Below, one piece after another: positions 15,934 through 23,892 of a DNA stretch of 36,442 nucleotides. Position 1 is the stretch's first letter, and every line of letters begins with the position of its first letter. A program made the position numbers and the translations under genes. The notes beneath the pieces are model-generated. The model made no database searches, was not told where the DNA came from, and saw only the letters and a list, made by a program, of their open reading frames with translations. The stretch comes from Christensenellaceae bacterium (GTDB lineage: Bacteria; Bacillota; Clostridia; Christensenellales; UBA1750): positions 1 through 36,442 of the forward strand of contig JAITGM010000003.1 of the NCBI GenBank assembly GCA_031280685.1, in the 5' to 3' direction.

Positions 15934-16689
15934 ATGCGCGTCAGCGTAAACCCAAGCTGCTTCTTCCGCGGCCTGCCGCTCAAAGAGGCCCTCGCGCGAA
16001 TCGAGGGCTTCGGCTTTTCGCTCTTTGAGCTCTGGCGCATCGGCCAGGCGCAGTTCGACGAGCTTTCGGCCTGCCTGCGGCCCGGCGGCCCGCGCCTTGC
16101 GGCCTTTTGCCCGCAAAGCTTTACCCTGAACGACGAGGCCTTGCACGAAGGCTATCTTGCCTCGCTGCGCGAGGCCGTTCTTCAGGCCAAGGCCCTGAAC
16201 GCCCCCGCCCTGATCACCCAAGTGGGCGAAGATACCGGCGCGCCGCGGGCGCAGCAGCGCGCGGCCATCAAAAATGGCTTGCGGCGCGCTGCCGCCCTCC
16301 TTGAACCCGAAGGGCTGACGCTGCTCATCGAGCCGCTGAACAGCAAAAAGGACCATCCCGGCACATTCTTGACCGATTCCCTCGAGGGTTTCGATCTCGT
16401 CCGCGAGGCCGATTCCTCCGCGATCCGCCTGCTCTTTGACGTCTACCATCAGCTCCACATGGGCGAAGACGCGCTCGCCCGCATCCGCGGCCATCTCGAT
16501 TGCATCGGGCATTTTCACCTGGCGGGCTTTCCCGCGCGGGACGACCGACTTTTCGAAGGCTACGACCACCGCGCTCTGCTCGAATTCCTCGCTTCTTCGG
16601 GCACGCGGGCGCCGGTCGGGCTCGAGCTCTTCCCCCGGGGCGAAAAAGAGGGCGAGGTTCTGCTCCGCGAGCTGGCCGCTTACCTCTAG
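15934..16689 (+). CDS. Sugar phosphate isomerase/epimerase family (hydroxypyruvate isomerase-like)
   Basis: A TIM-barrel protein of the xylose-isomerase-like superfamily, 251 residues. The metal and catalytic residues expected for hydroxypyruvate isomerase are in place: Glu133 in LIEPLN, Asp169 and His172 in LFDVYHQ, His195 in GHFHLAG and Glu231 in GLELFP. The substrate could be hydroxypyruvate, tagatose or another small sugar. GGGAGGGG lies upstream of the ATG. It ends 220 bp before the convergent DUF1015 gene, and the gap is filled with inverted repeats. Confidence 0.88.
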   Translation: MRVSVNPSCFFRGLPLKEALARIEGFGFSLFELWRIGQAQFDELSACLRPGGPRLAAFCPQSFTLNDEALHEGYLASLREAVLQAKALNAPALITQVGEDTGAPRAQQRAAIKNGLRRAAALLEPEGLTLLIEPLNSKKDHPGTFLTDSLEGFDLVREADSSAIRLLFDVYHQLHMGEDALARIRGHLDCIGHFHLAGFPARDDRLFEGYDHRALLEFLASSGTRAPVGLELFPRGEKEGEVLLRELAAYL

Positions 16690-16909
16690 GCCCTGCGGCC
16701 GAGCGATGGCGCCCGAATCGCGCCTTCGGGGCCAACCCGCCCGCAGGGCGGGCAGCCAAAAAGGAGCTTTTTCCGGGCCTTGAACCCGAAAAAAGCTCCT
16801 TTTTGGCCAGGGCTGCGAAGCAGACCGGGTTGGCCTCCCTGCGCTGCCAAAGGCAGCGCAGGGTCTTTCCCCGCCCCGGGCCTAAAGGCCCGGGGCGGGG
16901 AAAGACCAC
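16690..16909. repeat. Cluster of large inverted repeats between convergent genes
   Basis: Three strong hairpins follow each other: 16756-16806 (about 17-bp arms beginning CCAAAAAGGAGC), 16837-16863 (12-bp perfect arms, 3-nt loop) and 16863-16906 (21-bp perfect arms, 2-nt spacer). An outer repeat GGCCAACCCG (16730-16739) pairs with CGGGTTGGCC (16826-16835) around the first. They likely stop both convergent transcripts, but they are far larger than needed. Confidence 0.85.
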
Positions 16910-18136
16910 TCAAGGCCGAATCCGCCGGCACTCCATGTAATAGCGCTTCTCGTTGGCTTCCCCCATCGAAAAGGCCTTTCTGGGCAACGGCCCGTGCTGG
17001 ATCGACGAAAAAAGCTCAAGCTTTTCCATCTTCGGGAGCAAAAAGGCGGCATTGCCCTCCCTTCGCCCAAGCTCCCTTGCGACTTCGCCGCCGTGCACAT
17101 AGTCACACTCCACGCCAAGCTCGTCGATAACAGCCTGCAGCTTCACCAAGGGCAGGTTCAGGTAAAGCCTTTCCCCCTTAGCGGAAACCAGCAGCGCCTC
17201 CTGCCCGGAAGGCGCCCTTCCTTGCCCTGTTACGCTGGCGAAGTCGCCCAGCGCGCGCTCCAGGGCCTCGATCTCCACACCGAACAGCGCCCGGTGGATC
17301 GGCTCGAAGTTGAGGGCCGGGTCATGAAGGTTAACGAGCTCGCACAGGGCGTAGCGCGCGGGGTGGCTTTCCCTTTCCCCGGCCGAAAGCCCAGCCTTGA
17401 TCTTTTCCCAAACCGCCTTGGCCGAGGCCAGGGAATGGTTCCCATCCCCCACCGCGATGAAGGGCTTTTCGCCCTTGCCCCGATACAGCTCAGAAAGCGC
17501 GGCGCGGGCCTGTTCCAGTTTCTCACCCTCGACAGCCCATCCGCAAAGCCGCCCGCCGCCCTGCAAAAGCTCCAGGTCATACAGCGCCTTCTCCGCCCGA
17601 AGCGCCTCATACAACGGGGGCAGAAGGCGGTTTCCCACGTCGTCGGCCAGAAGCATCACATGGGAGCTTTCCAATTCCGCACCCTCGCGCAAGCCCATGC
17701 GCGCGGGCAGGCGCGAAAGGATCGTGCCTTCGGTGCAGCGGATATCGGAGTTTGAGCCCGGCAAATACGCATAGCGCTCAAGGTTTACGGCCAGCACAAG
17801 GCCCAGTCTCGTGCCGCTCGCCGTATGCCTGGCCACGAGCACGAAGCCCTCAAAGGCCGTTGTGAGCACATTTTTTTGGTATTCCCTCATCGCGGCCCAA
17901 ATCACGGGCAGCCTCTTTTCGCCCTCTGCCAAATAGGCTTCCGGCAGAATGAGCGAGAGCGTGGAGGGCGCGGACCCCACAGCCTTGGCAAAGGCCTGCC
18001 ACACCTCGGGCTGGGCCGTGTATTGGTCGCAGGCGATGGCGGGCCAGCGGGGATCCGAGGGATTTTGGGGCAGCAAAATGGTCGGCAAATGGAGTCCCAT
18101 CTGCGCAAAGCTCAGGTTCCCGCGCGGTGTCGTCAT
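16910..18136 (-). CDS. DUF1015 family protein
   Basis: The 408-residue product matches the DUF1015 family, widespread in Clostridia and of unknown function. Landmarks are the N-terminal ACDQYTAQPEVW, the central strand pattern around SSHVMLLADD, the highly conserved IAVGDGNHSLASAKAVWE (about 233-250) and NFEPIHRAL. No signal peptide or membrane helix is visible, so it is cytosolic. Family members often sit near serine biosynthesis genes, but no such neighbour is seen here. The ATG at 18136 has AAGAGGG upstream. Confidence 0.9.
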   Translation of the reverse strand: MTTPRGNLSFAQMGLHLPTILLPQNPSDPRWPAIACDQYTAQPEVWQAFAKAVGSAPSTLSLILPEAYLAEGEKRLPVIWAAMREYQKNVLTTAFEGFVLVARHTASGTRLGLVLAVNLERYAYLPGSNSDIRCTEGTILSRLPARMGLREGAELESSHVMLLADDVGNRLLPPLYEALRAEKALYDLELLQGGGRLCGWAVEGEKLEQARAALSELYRGKGEKPFIAVGDGNHSLASAKAVWEKIKAGLSAGERESHPARYALCELVNLHDPALNFEPIHRALFGVEIEALERALGDFASVTGQGRAPSGQEALLVSAKGERLYLNLPLVKLQAVIDELGVECDYVHGGEVARELGRREGNAAFLLPKMEKLELFSSIQHGPLPRKAFSMGEANEKRYYMECRRIRP

Positions 18137-18278
18137 GCGAAAAAGCCCTCTTTTCTCTTCACTTCGCCATCCATCGGCTTTTTTTGGGAAGCGCCCTCAT
18201 TAAAGCACGCCGCCCCTTGTGCTTGCAAGGCAAAAATGCTATGCTTCTGTTGAATTTTGACCTAGGGAGGGCCTTCTT

Positions 18279-19640
18279 TTGCATCTGAACGACGAAGGCT
18301 ACATCTTGCTGGCGGTTTTCATCCTGCTCATGGCGACGCTTTGGCTGGGGTTTGACGCTTACGGCCGCAGGCGCGACCATAGCGGCCTTTCCGCCGGGCC
18401 CTTGCAGTCTGCGCTGGAGCTGGTCGGCTCGGAAAGCGCCCTGCTCCTCTTCCCCCTTCTGCCCGCCGCGCTGCTGAATGGCGGGCATCTTTTGCGGCCC
18501 GCCGGGCTGTTTTTGGGCCTTCTGGCCGCGCTGCTTCTGGGGGCGCGCTTTCGCGAAGCGCTGCTGGCCGCAGGCAGCTTCGACCTGACCGAGGCCCTGT
18601 TCAAGCGCGGCGTCCGCGCGGGGTTTCTGGCCACGGCCATCCTGCTGCTCTTTTCCCTGCCGCTCATCGCCGCCTGCGTTTCCCTGCTGGCCGAACTCTT
18701 CTTCACCATATTCTCCCTTGCCCGTCACATCGCTCTGCCCGTTTCCGCCCTGCTCTGTGCGCTTTTTGCCCTGCCGGGCGGCGACGAAAGCTTGCGGCGC
18801 AGGGGCGCCTTAAAGCCCCTGCTGCTCTTGCCGGTGCTCGCCCTCCTTGCGGCAAAGGCGGTTCAGGGCAACGCCTTCGTTCCACCCGCCCTTTCGGCGA
18901 GTCCTTCCGCGCTGGGCGGCTATGCGGCCGATCTTTCCCTGGCCTTCGCCTGCCTGGGCCTGCCCGTCTTTTGCCAAAGAACCTTCGCCGCCGGGAGTGC
19001 GCGGGCCTACCGACGCTCCATCCCCTTGGCGCTCGCCCTTGCCGCGCTTTGCCTCGGCGGGGCGCTGCTTTTGGGGCTTTTTCCTAACTCCGGAGCGACC
19101 GGCGGCACGGAGCTTGATCTCCTCACCCTCATGCAGGACGGGCTTTCGCCCGCGCTCGCGGGGGTTCTGCTCTGCTGCCCTCTTGCCCTTGCGCTCTATG
19201 GCGCCTTGGAGGGCGGCGCCCTCGCGGGCTCTACGCTGACGTGCTTTTTCGCCCTTCTCTTCCCCGGCTGGAGCGAGGGCCGCCTGCACATCCTGCGTCC
19301 GGTCTGCGGCGCGCTTTGCTTCCTGCCAATCGCGCCGCTTGCGCTCCTGCCCCTGGGCGTAGACGAGCTGTTCCTCCTTGCGCTTTCGGGCTTCGCCGGG
19401 AGCTTTGGGCCGTTGTTTTGCGCCCTTGCGCTCAAAAAGGGGGTTTCCCATCTCGGAGCCACGCTCTGCCTGTGCTGCGGGGCGGCCTCGGCGCTGCTCT
19501 GGAGTCTCGTCCCCATGCTCGGCGCTCTCTTCCCCGCGCCGCTGCCCAGCTTTTTGGCCGGATTTTTGGGCCTGGTTCTTGGAAATTCCATCGCGCCGGA
19601 AGCCAAGCTGCCGGCAAGGGAAGCACAAGAGGAGAGTTAA
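18279..19640 (+). CDS. Multi-pass membrane protein, divergent sodium:solute symporter-like
   Basis: The 453-residue protein has about 11 hydrophobic helices. The segment FCQRTFAAGSARAYRRSIPLA (about 237-257) resembles the conserved loop of SSS-family transporters, and the overall helix layout fits. The usual sodium-site and substrate motifs are weak, so it may be a degenerate or specialised member; no substrate can be named. I take the TTG at 18279 as start, with GGAGGG 9 nt upstream. The DUF6886 gene follows after 3 nt, so the two form an operon. Confidence 0.65.
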   Translation: MHLNDEGYILLAVFILLMATLWLGFDAYGRRRDHSGLSAGPLQSALELVGSESALLLFPLLPAALLNGGHLLRPAGLFLGLLAALLLGARFREALLAAGSFDLTEALFKRGVRAGFLATAILLLFSLPLIAACVSLLAELFFTIFSLARHIALPVSALLCALFALPGGDESLRRRGALKPLLLLPVLALLAAKAVQGNAFVPPALSASPSALGGYAADLSLAFACLGLPVFCQRTFAAGSARAYRRSIPLALALAALCLGGALLLGLFPNSGATGGTELDLLTLMQDGLSPALAGVLLCCPLALALYGALEGGALAGSTLTCFFALLFPGWSEGRLHILRPVCGALCFLPIAPLALLPLGVDELFLLALSGFAGSFGPLFCALALKKGVSHLGATLCLCCGAASALLWSLVPMLGALFPAPLPSFLAGFLGLVLGNSIAPEAKLPAREAQEES

Positions 19641-19643
19641 CCC

Positions 19644-20165
19644 ATGCGCATCTTCCACGTGGGCGAGAATCCGGATATCGAGCTGTTTTCGCCGCGCCCA
19701 TCCAGGGCGGATGGAGCCGGCATGGGCCGGGCGCTGGTCTGGGCCATTGACGAAGCGCGCCTGCCCAACTATCTTCTGCCCCGCGACTGCCCGCGCGTGA
19801 CCTGGCACTGGCGAGAAACCAGCCTTGAAGCCGACCGCGCGGCCTTTTTTTCATCCCCGAGCGCCACGCACGGCATCGCCATCGAGCATGGCTGGTTCCG
19901 GCGCTGCGCCGGGGCCACGCTCTATCTTTATGAGTTTGCGCCCGAGGGCTTTCGTCTTTTTGACGAAACCGCGGGCTATTATGTGAGCGAAGCCGAGCAA
20001 AAACCCACCGGGCGCCAAACCGTGCACGATGTTTTCGCAGCCCTTCTCGCCCACAAAACGGAGCTGCGCATCCTCGACGATTTATGGCCGCTTTCTGCCC
20101 AAATTCAGGCTTCGAGCCTTGGCTGGTCGATGATTCGGATGGCAAACGCGAAGAGGGAGGCCTGA
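19644..20165 (+). CDS. DUF6886 family protein
   Basis: The 173-residue protein starts MRIFHVGENPDIELFSPRPS and contains LVWAIDEARLPNYLLPRDCPRVT, both hallmarks of the DUF6886 family. The family is cytosolic, has no known function and is often found next to transport or unrelated metabolic genes. It is probably co-translated with the symporter-like gene (3-nt gap; AGGAGAG within the end of that gene). Confidence 0.85.
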   Translation: MRIFHVGENPDIELFSPRPSRADGAGMGRALVWAIDEARLPNYLLPRDCPRVTWHWRETSLEADRAAFFSSPSATHGIAIEHGWFRRCAGATLYLYEFAPEGFRLFDETAGYYVSEAEQKPTGRQTVHDVFAALLAHKTELRILDDLWPLSAQIQASSLGWSMIRMANAKREA

Positions 20166-20339
20166 GGGCCTTTCGCTGCACGCAGCCAAGTGCGGAGGGG
20201 TAAAGATCAACGCGCCGCGCTCGAATTACAGCCAATACGGCGGGCCGCGAGCGGAGCGAGCGCGAGGTCTCTCATCGCCCTTCGCAATGACGGATCGGCT
20301 GCGCCGAAAGCTGCCTTGCCAACGGGAAGGCGAGATCCC
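20166..20339. repeat. Repeat-bearing spacer
   Basis: The 174 bp hold a CTCGAATTACAGCC module (a relative lies near 5739), the palindromic GCGAGCGGAGCGAGCGCG and a short CTTCGCAATGACGG element that is the end of the dispersed repeat seen near 32280, 32450 and 35380. No gene is visible. Confidence 0.6.
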
Positions 20340-21209
20340 CTACGGAGCCGCGAAACAGCATTCGCTCGCTTCGATTTCAAAAACCTCGGCCTGGTGCACC
20401 CGCAGGCCGCCTTCCGCAAAAAGGCGCAGCCCAGCGCCGTCCGCGTCCGTGGGGAAGGCCAGGGCCGAAAGGCAGTCGCCGCCGTTAAAGAATACCTCGA
20501 TGGCCGGGCCGTCAAGGTAAAGGCGCAGCTCGTTGATGCCCTGGCCCAGCACCACGCCGCCTTGCGGCCCAAGGCCGCCCGCCATGGAGCAGTCCAGGCT
20601 CAGCCCCTCGGTCGCGCCGTCAAAGCGCAGGGCCGCCTTTTGGCCGTTTTCGCCGCGCAAGCACTCGAAATTCAGCGCGGAAGCCCCGGCTTCGAAGCGA
20701 ATCACAGCCCCCAGATGCCGCCCTTCGATGCCCTTGAGCGGATTTTCGCCTTCGTGCAAGGAAAAATCCCTCTTCAAAAAGAGACGCTTTCCGCGCAGCC
20801 TGCCCATTTCGGGCACCGGGCGCAGAAACAGGCCCCCGTCGCGCCGCAGGCCAATGGCCCTGGGCAAGGCTGGGAAGCTCATCCCCTTTTCCTCACTCAC
20901 AAGCTCGCCGCAAAGCAGCGCGTCGCCTCCGGGCCGCAGGGCCAGCCGCGGATTTTGGTAGCTTGCGCCAAAATCGACGGGAAAGGGCTTGCGGAAGGCG
21001 TATTCCTCGCCCTTGCGCAGCCCGAAGCGCGCCATCACGCGCTTTTCGCCCTCCCTTTGGCAAAGGAGCAGCGCCTTTTCGCCTTCAAGCGGCAGCAGGC
21101 AGCGGTTGATCTGCCCCTCTTCCCCGGGGAGCCCGGCGGCCAGCGATTTTGCCTCCTCAAAGGCGAGGCGTGGGATCAATCCAAAAATTGGCCGATTAAA
21201 TTCTTCCAA
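20340..21209 (-). CDS. GH32-like protein lacking the catalytic propeller half
   Basis: The 289-residue protein matches only the C-terminal part of glycoside hydrolase family 32 (invertase/levanase). DFGASYQNP (79-87) corresponds to the D-x-G-x-DFYAP strand. PRAIGLRRDG (116-125) and PVPEMGRLRG (131-140) match the end of the propeller, and the rest is the beta-sandwich with LRLYLDGPAIEVFFNGG. The catalytic motifs WMNDPNG, RDP and EC are absent. The TTG at 21209 has GGAGGAAG 6 nt upstream and there is no longer frame, so it looks like a real gene. It may be a remnant or a carbohydrate-binding derivative. Confidence 0.75.
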   Translation of the reverse strand: MEEFNRPIFGLIPRLAFEEAKSLAAGLPGEEGQINRCLLPLEGEKALLLCQREGEKRVMARFGLRKGEEYAFRKPFPVDFGASYQNPRLALRPGGDALLCGELVSEEKGMSFPALPRAIGLRRDGGLFLRPVPEMGRLRGKRLFLKRDFSLHEGENPLKGIEGRHLGAVIRFEAGASALNFECLRGENGQKAALRFDGATEGLSLDCSMAGGLGPQGGVVLGQGINELRLYLDGPAIEVFFNGGDCLSALAFPTDADGAGLRLFAEGGLRVHQAEVFEIEASECCFAAP

Positions 21210-21401
21210 GCTGCACTTCCTCCTATTCGAAGCCTGACGGGCTTAAAATCCTTCGTTTTGCGCGGGAAATCGATGCTCAGCTCGGCTCGTCCCCGCTTTT
21301 GACCAGTATATCACACATTTTGGCGCATGGAAGAGCGCCTCGCCATGTAAATTCATTTCAAAATAGGTTAAAAGAAAGCTGAACTTTTACGCAAGGCATG
21401 G

Positions 21402-21430
21402 TTGCTTTTTTCCCAAGGCCGCCGTATAAT
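21402..21430 (+). promoter_or_regulatory. Promoter of the structured leader and zinc-ribbon gene
   Basis: TTGCTT (21402-21407) and a perfect TATAAT (21425-21430) with a 17-bp spacer. Transcription would start near 21437, almost 290 nt before the start codon. Confidence 0.82.
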
Positions 21431-21436
21431 ACGTTT

Positions 21437-21700
21437 AGTTGCTCGAACTTGAGGTTTCGTTCAGGTCTGTGGTTGTAAGTCGATGCCAGTCGCGGGCGAA
21501 ACGATCCACGTAAGCTCATCAAAGCATGGGCGAGCATAGCGCGGCCTAGAAGTAAGTCCGGCCGGGGGCGTCAAGCGCGGCCCCGAGAGTTGCAAGTAGT
21601 GGGGAGGGTTAACACCCTTAGGAGCGAAGCATCCAGCCGGCGAATGTGGGGTTAAAGACCAGGTCAGCTGGGCAAAACAACAAGGCGCGAGTAACAAAAG
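21437..21700 (+). ncRNA. Long structured RNA upstream of the zinc-ribbon gene (raiA-motif candidate)
   Basis: Between a strong promoter and the next ribosome binding site lie about 260 nt with no reading frame of note and clear RNA features. Helices include CGGCC/GGCCG around 21541-21562, GGGT-TAAC-ACCC near 21607-21618, and a long-range CCAGC/GCTGG pairing near 21633 and 21668. Purine-rich single strands such as GGTTAAAGACC fit a folded RNA. The general look (GAGGTTTCGT start, long multi-helix body, zinc-ribbon or raiA-type neighbour) recalls the raiA-motif RNA of Bacillota, but I cannot confirm the family. It could be a stand-alone RNA or a long cis-regulatory leader. I see no terminator before the gene. 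Confidence 0.55.
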
Positions 21701-21723
21701 ACTTTTCGGAGGGATACCTAACC

Positions 21724-22005
21724 ATGTACGAAGACAAGACTTTGGTGTGCAGAGACTGCGGCGCGGAATTCGTTTTCACCGCCGGCGAGCAGGCATTTTA
21801 TGCCGAGAGGGGCTTCCAAAACGAGCCTTCCCGTTGCAAGGCCTGCCGCGATGCCCGCAAGGCGACCGGCGGACGCAGGGATGACCGTCCCCGCGAAATG
21901 TACGACGCGGTTTGCGCCGAGTGCGGCCGTCCGACCAAGATCCCCTTTATTCCCAAGAACGACCGCCCGGTTTATTGCAGCGAGTGCTTCCAAGCTCGTA
22001 GGTAA
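21724..22005 (+). CDS. Zinc-ribbon domain protein
   Basis: The 93-residue protein has two zinc ribbons, each with two CxxC pairs: CRDC and CKAC in the first half, CAEC and CSEC in the second. The halves are joined by a basic, Arg-rich linker (ATGGRRDDRPRE). Such tandem ribbon proteins are common in Clostridia and may bind nucleic acid or ribosomes; the function is not known. I use the ATG at 21724, with GGAGGG 10 nt upstream. It is preceded by a long structured RNA and followed by a terminator, so it forms a one-gene unit with its leader. Confidence 0.9.
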   Translation: MYEDKTLVCRDCGAEFVFTAGEQAFYAERGFQNEPSRCKACRDARKATGGRRDDRPREMYDAVCAECGRPTKIPFIPKNDRPVYCSECFQARR

Positions 22006-22038
22006 TCCCCCGGCCTCAGCTCTAGAGAAAAAGGAAAT

Positions 22039-22073
22039 GCAAGGCGCTTCTGAATTGAGGCGCCTTGCTTTTT
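22039..22073 (+). terminator. Terminator of the zinc-ribbon gene
   Basis: A 9-bp stem (GCAAGGCGC/GCGCCTTGC) with a 12-nt loop is followed by five T. A textbook intrinsic terminator 33 bp past the stop. Confidence 0.92.
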
Positions 22074-22143
22074 AGCTCCCGGCAACAAAAAGCGCGGTTT
22101 TGGCGTTTACCCTTTAAACCACTAAAGGAGAGTTCCCCCAGCC

Positions 22144-23892
22144 ATGCTTGAAGGCGCTTACGAGATTCTTTCGCTCACCCTGCGGTATTGGTTCATCGCG
22201 CTGCTGCTGGCGGCGCTGTTTTTGCTGCTGCGCCTATTTTTGCGCGAGCTGCGGGTTTTTCGCGCAATCGGCCGGGAAATCGAGCGCTCGAGCCGGGATT
22301 TTACGCTCAGGCTGCTCTCTGATCCTGATCGGCTGCTTGTGCAGGGCAGTTCCTTCCCGCTCAGGGGCGAAATGCTGTTGGGCAGCGGCAGGGGCGCCAA
22401 TTTGCGCATCCAAAACGGGAGCCTTTTTGCCCAGCACGTCCTGCTGCGCGCGGAAGACGGCGGGCTTAGCCTGGAGCCCGTGGGCAACGCGCTGGTGGCC
22501 GTCGCCGGCGAGGAACTCGACAAGCGCGGCTTCGCCCGCGCGGGGGACGAGCTTCAAATCGGCGAGCTGCTCTTTCGCCTTGAAGAGAGCAACCCCCTTC
22601 TTAACGAAGAGCACACCCGCAGGGCGGCGCGGGAGCCCAGCTTCCGCCTGCCGGGGCAGGATTGGATTCTGCTCTTCCTCTGCGTGTTCGAATTCTCCGG
22701 CTTTGCGCTGTTGAGCTTTTATAAGGGCTTTTCGCCGCTCTCTGCCGCGCTGGCCGCGGCGATGCCGCTGGGGCTGGTGCTTTTTTCACGCCTTTCGCGG
22801 CGCTTTTTGCCGCATATGGATCAAAGCCTGCTGCTCATCGGGCACTTTCTGTGCGCGCTGGGGCTGATTTTGCTGGTGCGGCTCAGCCCCGAGCGCGCGG
22901 GCAAGCAGGCGCTGTTCTATTTGGCCGGCGCGGCGCTCTCGTTCCTGGTGACGGCGCTGGTGGCCAAGCTCAAAAGCTTTGCCTTTTTGCGCTGGCCCGC
23001 CATCCTGCTCTCGCTGGGCCTGCTGGGCGCCACGCTGCTGCTGGGCACCGAAAAATTCGGCGCGAAGAACTGGCTGGGTGTGGAAGGCTTTAGCTTCCAG
23101 CCCTCCGAATTCGTCAAAATCGCGCTGATTTTGGTGCTTTCGCTGGCCTTGAGCCAGCGGCGCAGCCTGCCCTCGCTTTTGCCCGCCGGCCTGTTTGCCG
23201 GCGGCTGCCTTCTGCTCATCGTTTTGCAAAAGGATCTGGGCGCGGTGCTGATCTGCTTTTGCGTCTGCCTCTTTTTGTATTACGCGGCCACGGGCAACCT
23301 GGGCGTCAGCCTTTTCGCGCTCCTGCTGGCCGGGCTTGGGGCGCTGGCGCTCTACTTCCTCTTTGACCACGTGCAGGTTCGCGTGGCGATCTGGCGCAAT
23401 CCCTGGCGCAGCCCCGAGGGTTCGGGTTACCAAATCGTGCAAGCCCTGGTCGCCATCGCTTCGGGGGGCATGACGGGCCTTGGCCTGGGCCTGGGCAGCC
23501 CCAGCGTCGTGCCCTTGTATGATACCGACTTCATCTTCGCCGCAATCTGCGAGGAATTCGGCCTGGCCGTCGCGCTGATGACCCTTTTGCTCTATGCTTT
23601 GCTCTTCCTGCGCGCAAGCTTCATCGCCTCGCGCTGCCAGAGCGGCTTTGACGCTCTGGTCTGCGTCGGCGCGCTGGCCTCCCTCTCGATCCAGACCTTT
23701 CTCATCGTCGGCGGCGTCATCAAGATGATTCCCCTCACCGGCGTGACCCTGCCCTTCGTGAGCTACGGCGGCTCGTCGATCCTCTCGTGCATGATCCTTT
23801 TGGGGGTCTTGCAGGGGGTTTCGGTGCGCGCCGGGCGGCGCGAAGAAGAAGCCTACCTGCGCGCCCAGGCGCCAAGGGAGGCGGCAAGATGA
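22144..23892 (+). CDS. SEDS family (RodA/FtsW) glycosyltransferase with N-terminal FHA-like domain
   Basis: SEDS proteins polymerise peptidoglycan together with a class B penicillin-binding protein. The 582-residue protein starts with a membrane helix (13-34). An FHA-like domain follows (about 65-147; LGSGRGANLRI, then FAQHVLL, and AGDELQIGELLFRLEE). The RodA/FtsW membrane domain runs from about 173, with FSFQPSEFVKIALIL, GSGYQIVQALVAIASGG, DFIFAAICEEFG and LPFVSYGGSS. The FHA part keeps Arg83 and His98, but the usual Ser before the His is Phe, so phosphothreonine binding is uncertain. In Actinobacteria the FHA protein and RodA are separate neighbouring genes. The stop overlaps the next start (ATGA). 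Confidence 0.93.
   Translation: MLEGAYEILSLTLRYWFIALLLAALFLLLRLFLRELRVFRAIGREIERSSRDFTLRLLSDPDRLLVQGSSFPLRGEMLLGSGRGANLRIQNGSLFAQHVLLRAEDGGLSLEPVGNALVAVAGEELDKRGFARAGDELQIGELLFRLEESNPLLNEEHTRRAAREPSFRLPGQDWILLFLCVFEFSGFALLSFYKGFSPLSAALAAAMPLGLVLFSRLSRRFLPHMDQSLLLIGHFLCALGLILLVRLSPERAGKQALFYLAGAALSFLVTALVAKLKSFAFLRWPAILLSLGLLGATLLLGTEKFGAKNWLGVEGFSFQPSEFVKIALILVLSLALSQRRSLPSLLPAGLFAGGCLLLIVLQKDLGAVLICFCVCLFLYYAATGNLGVSLFALLLAGLGALALYFLFDHVQVRVAIWRNPWRSPEGSGYQIVQALVAIASGGMTGLGLGLGSPSVVPLYDTDFIFAAICEEFGLAVALMTLLLYALLFLRASFIASRCQSGFDALVCVGALASLSIQTFLIVGGVIKMIPLTGVTLPFVSYGGSSILSCMILLGVLQGVSVRAGRREEEAYLRAQAPREAAR

Noticed and set aside
15175-16569. Minus-strand frame of 464 codons across the acetyltransferase and isomerase genes
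   Set aside because: It spans two unrelated, well-supported plus-strand genes and their terminator, which a real gene would not.
18810-19808. Minus-strand frame of 332 codons opposite the symporter-like gene
   Set aside because: Highly basic, low-complexity translation (Arg/Gln/Gly) opposite a coding frame with membrane helices.
20190-21302. Plus-strand frame of 370 codons opposite the GH32-like gene
   Set aside because: The minus-strand protein has recognisable family motifs and a ribosome binding site; the plus frame has neither.
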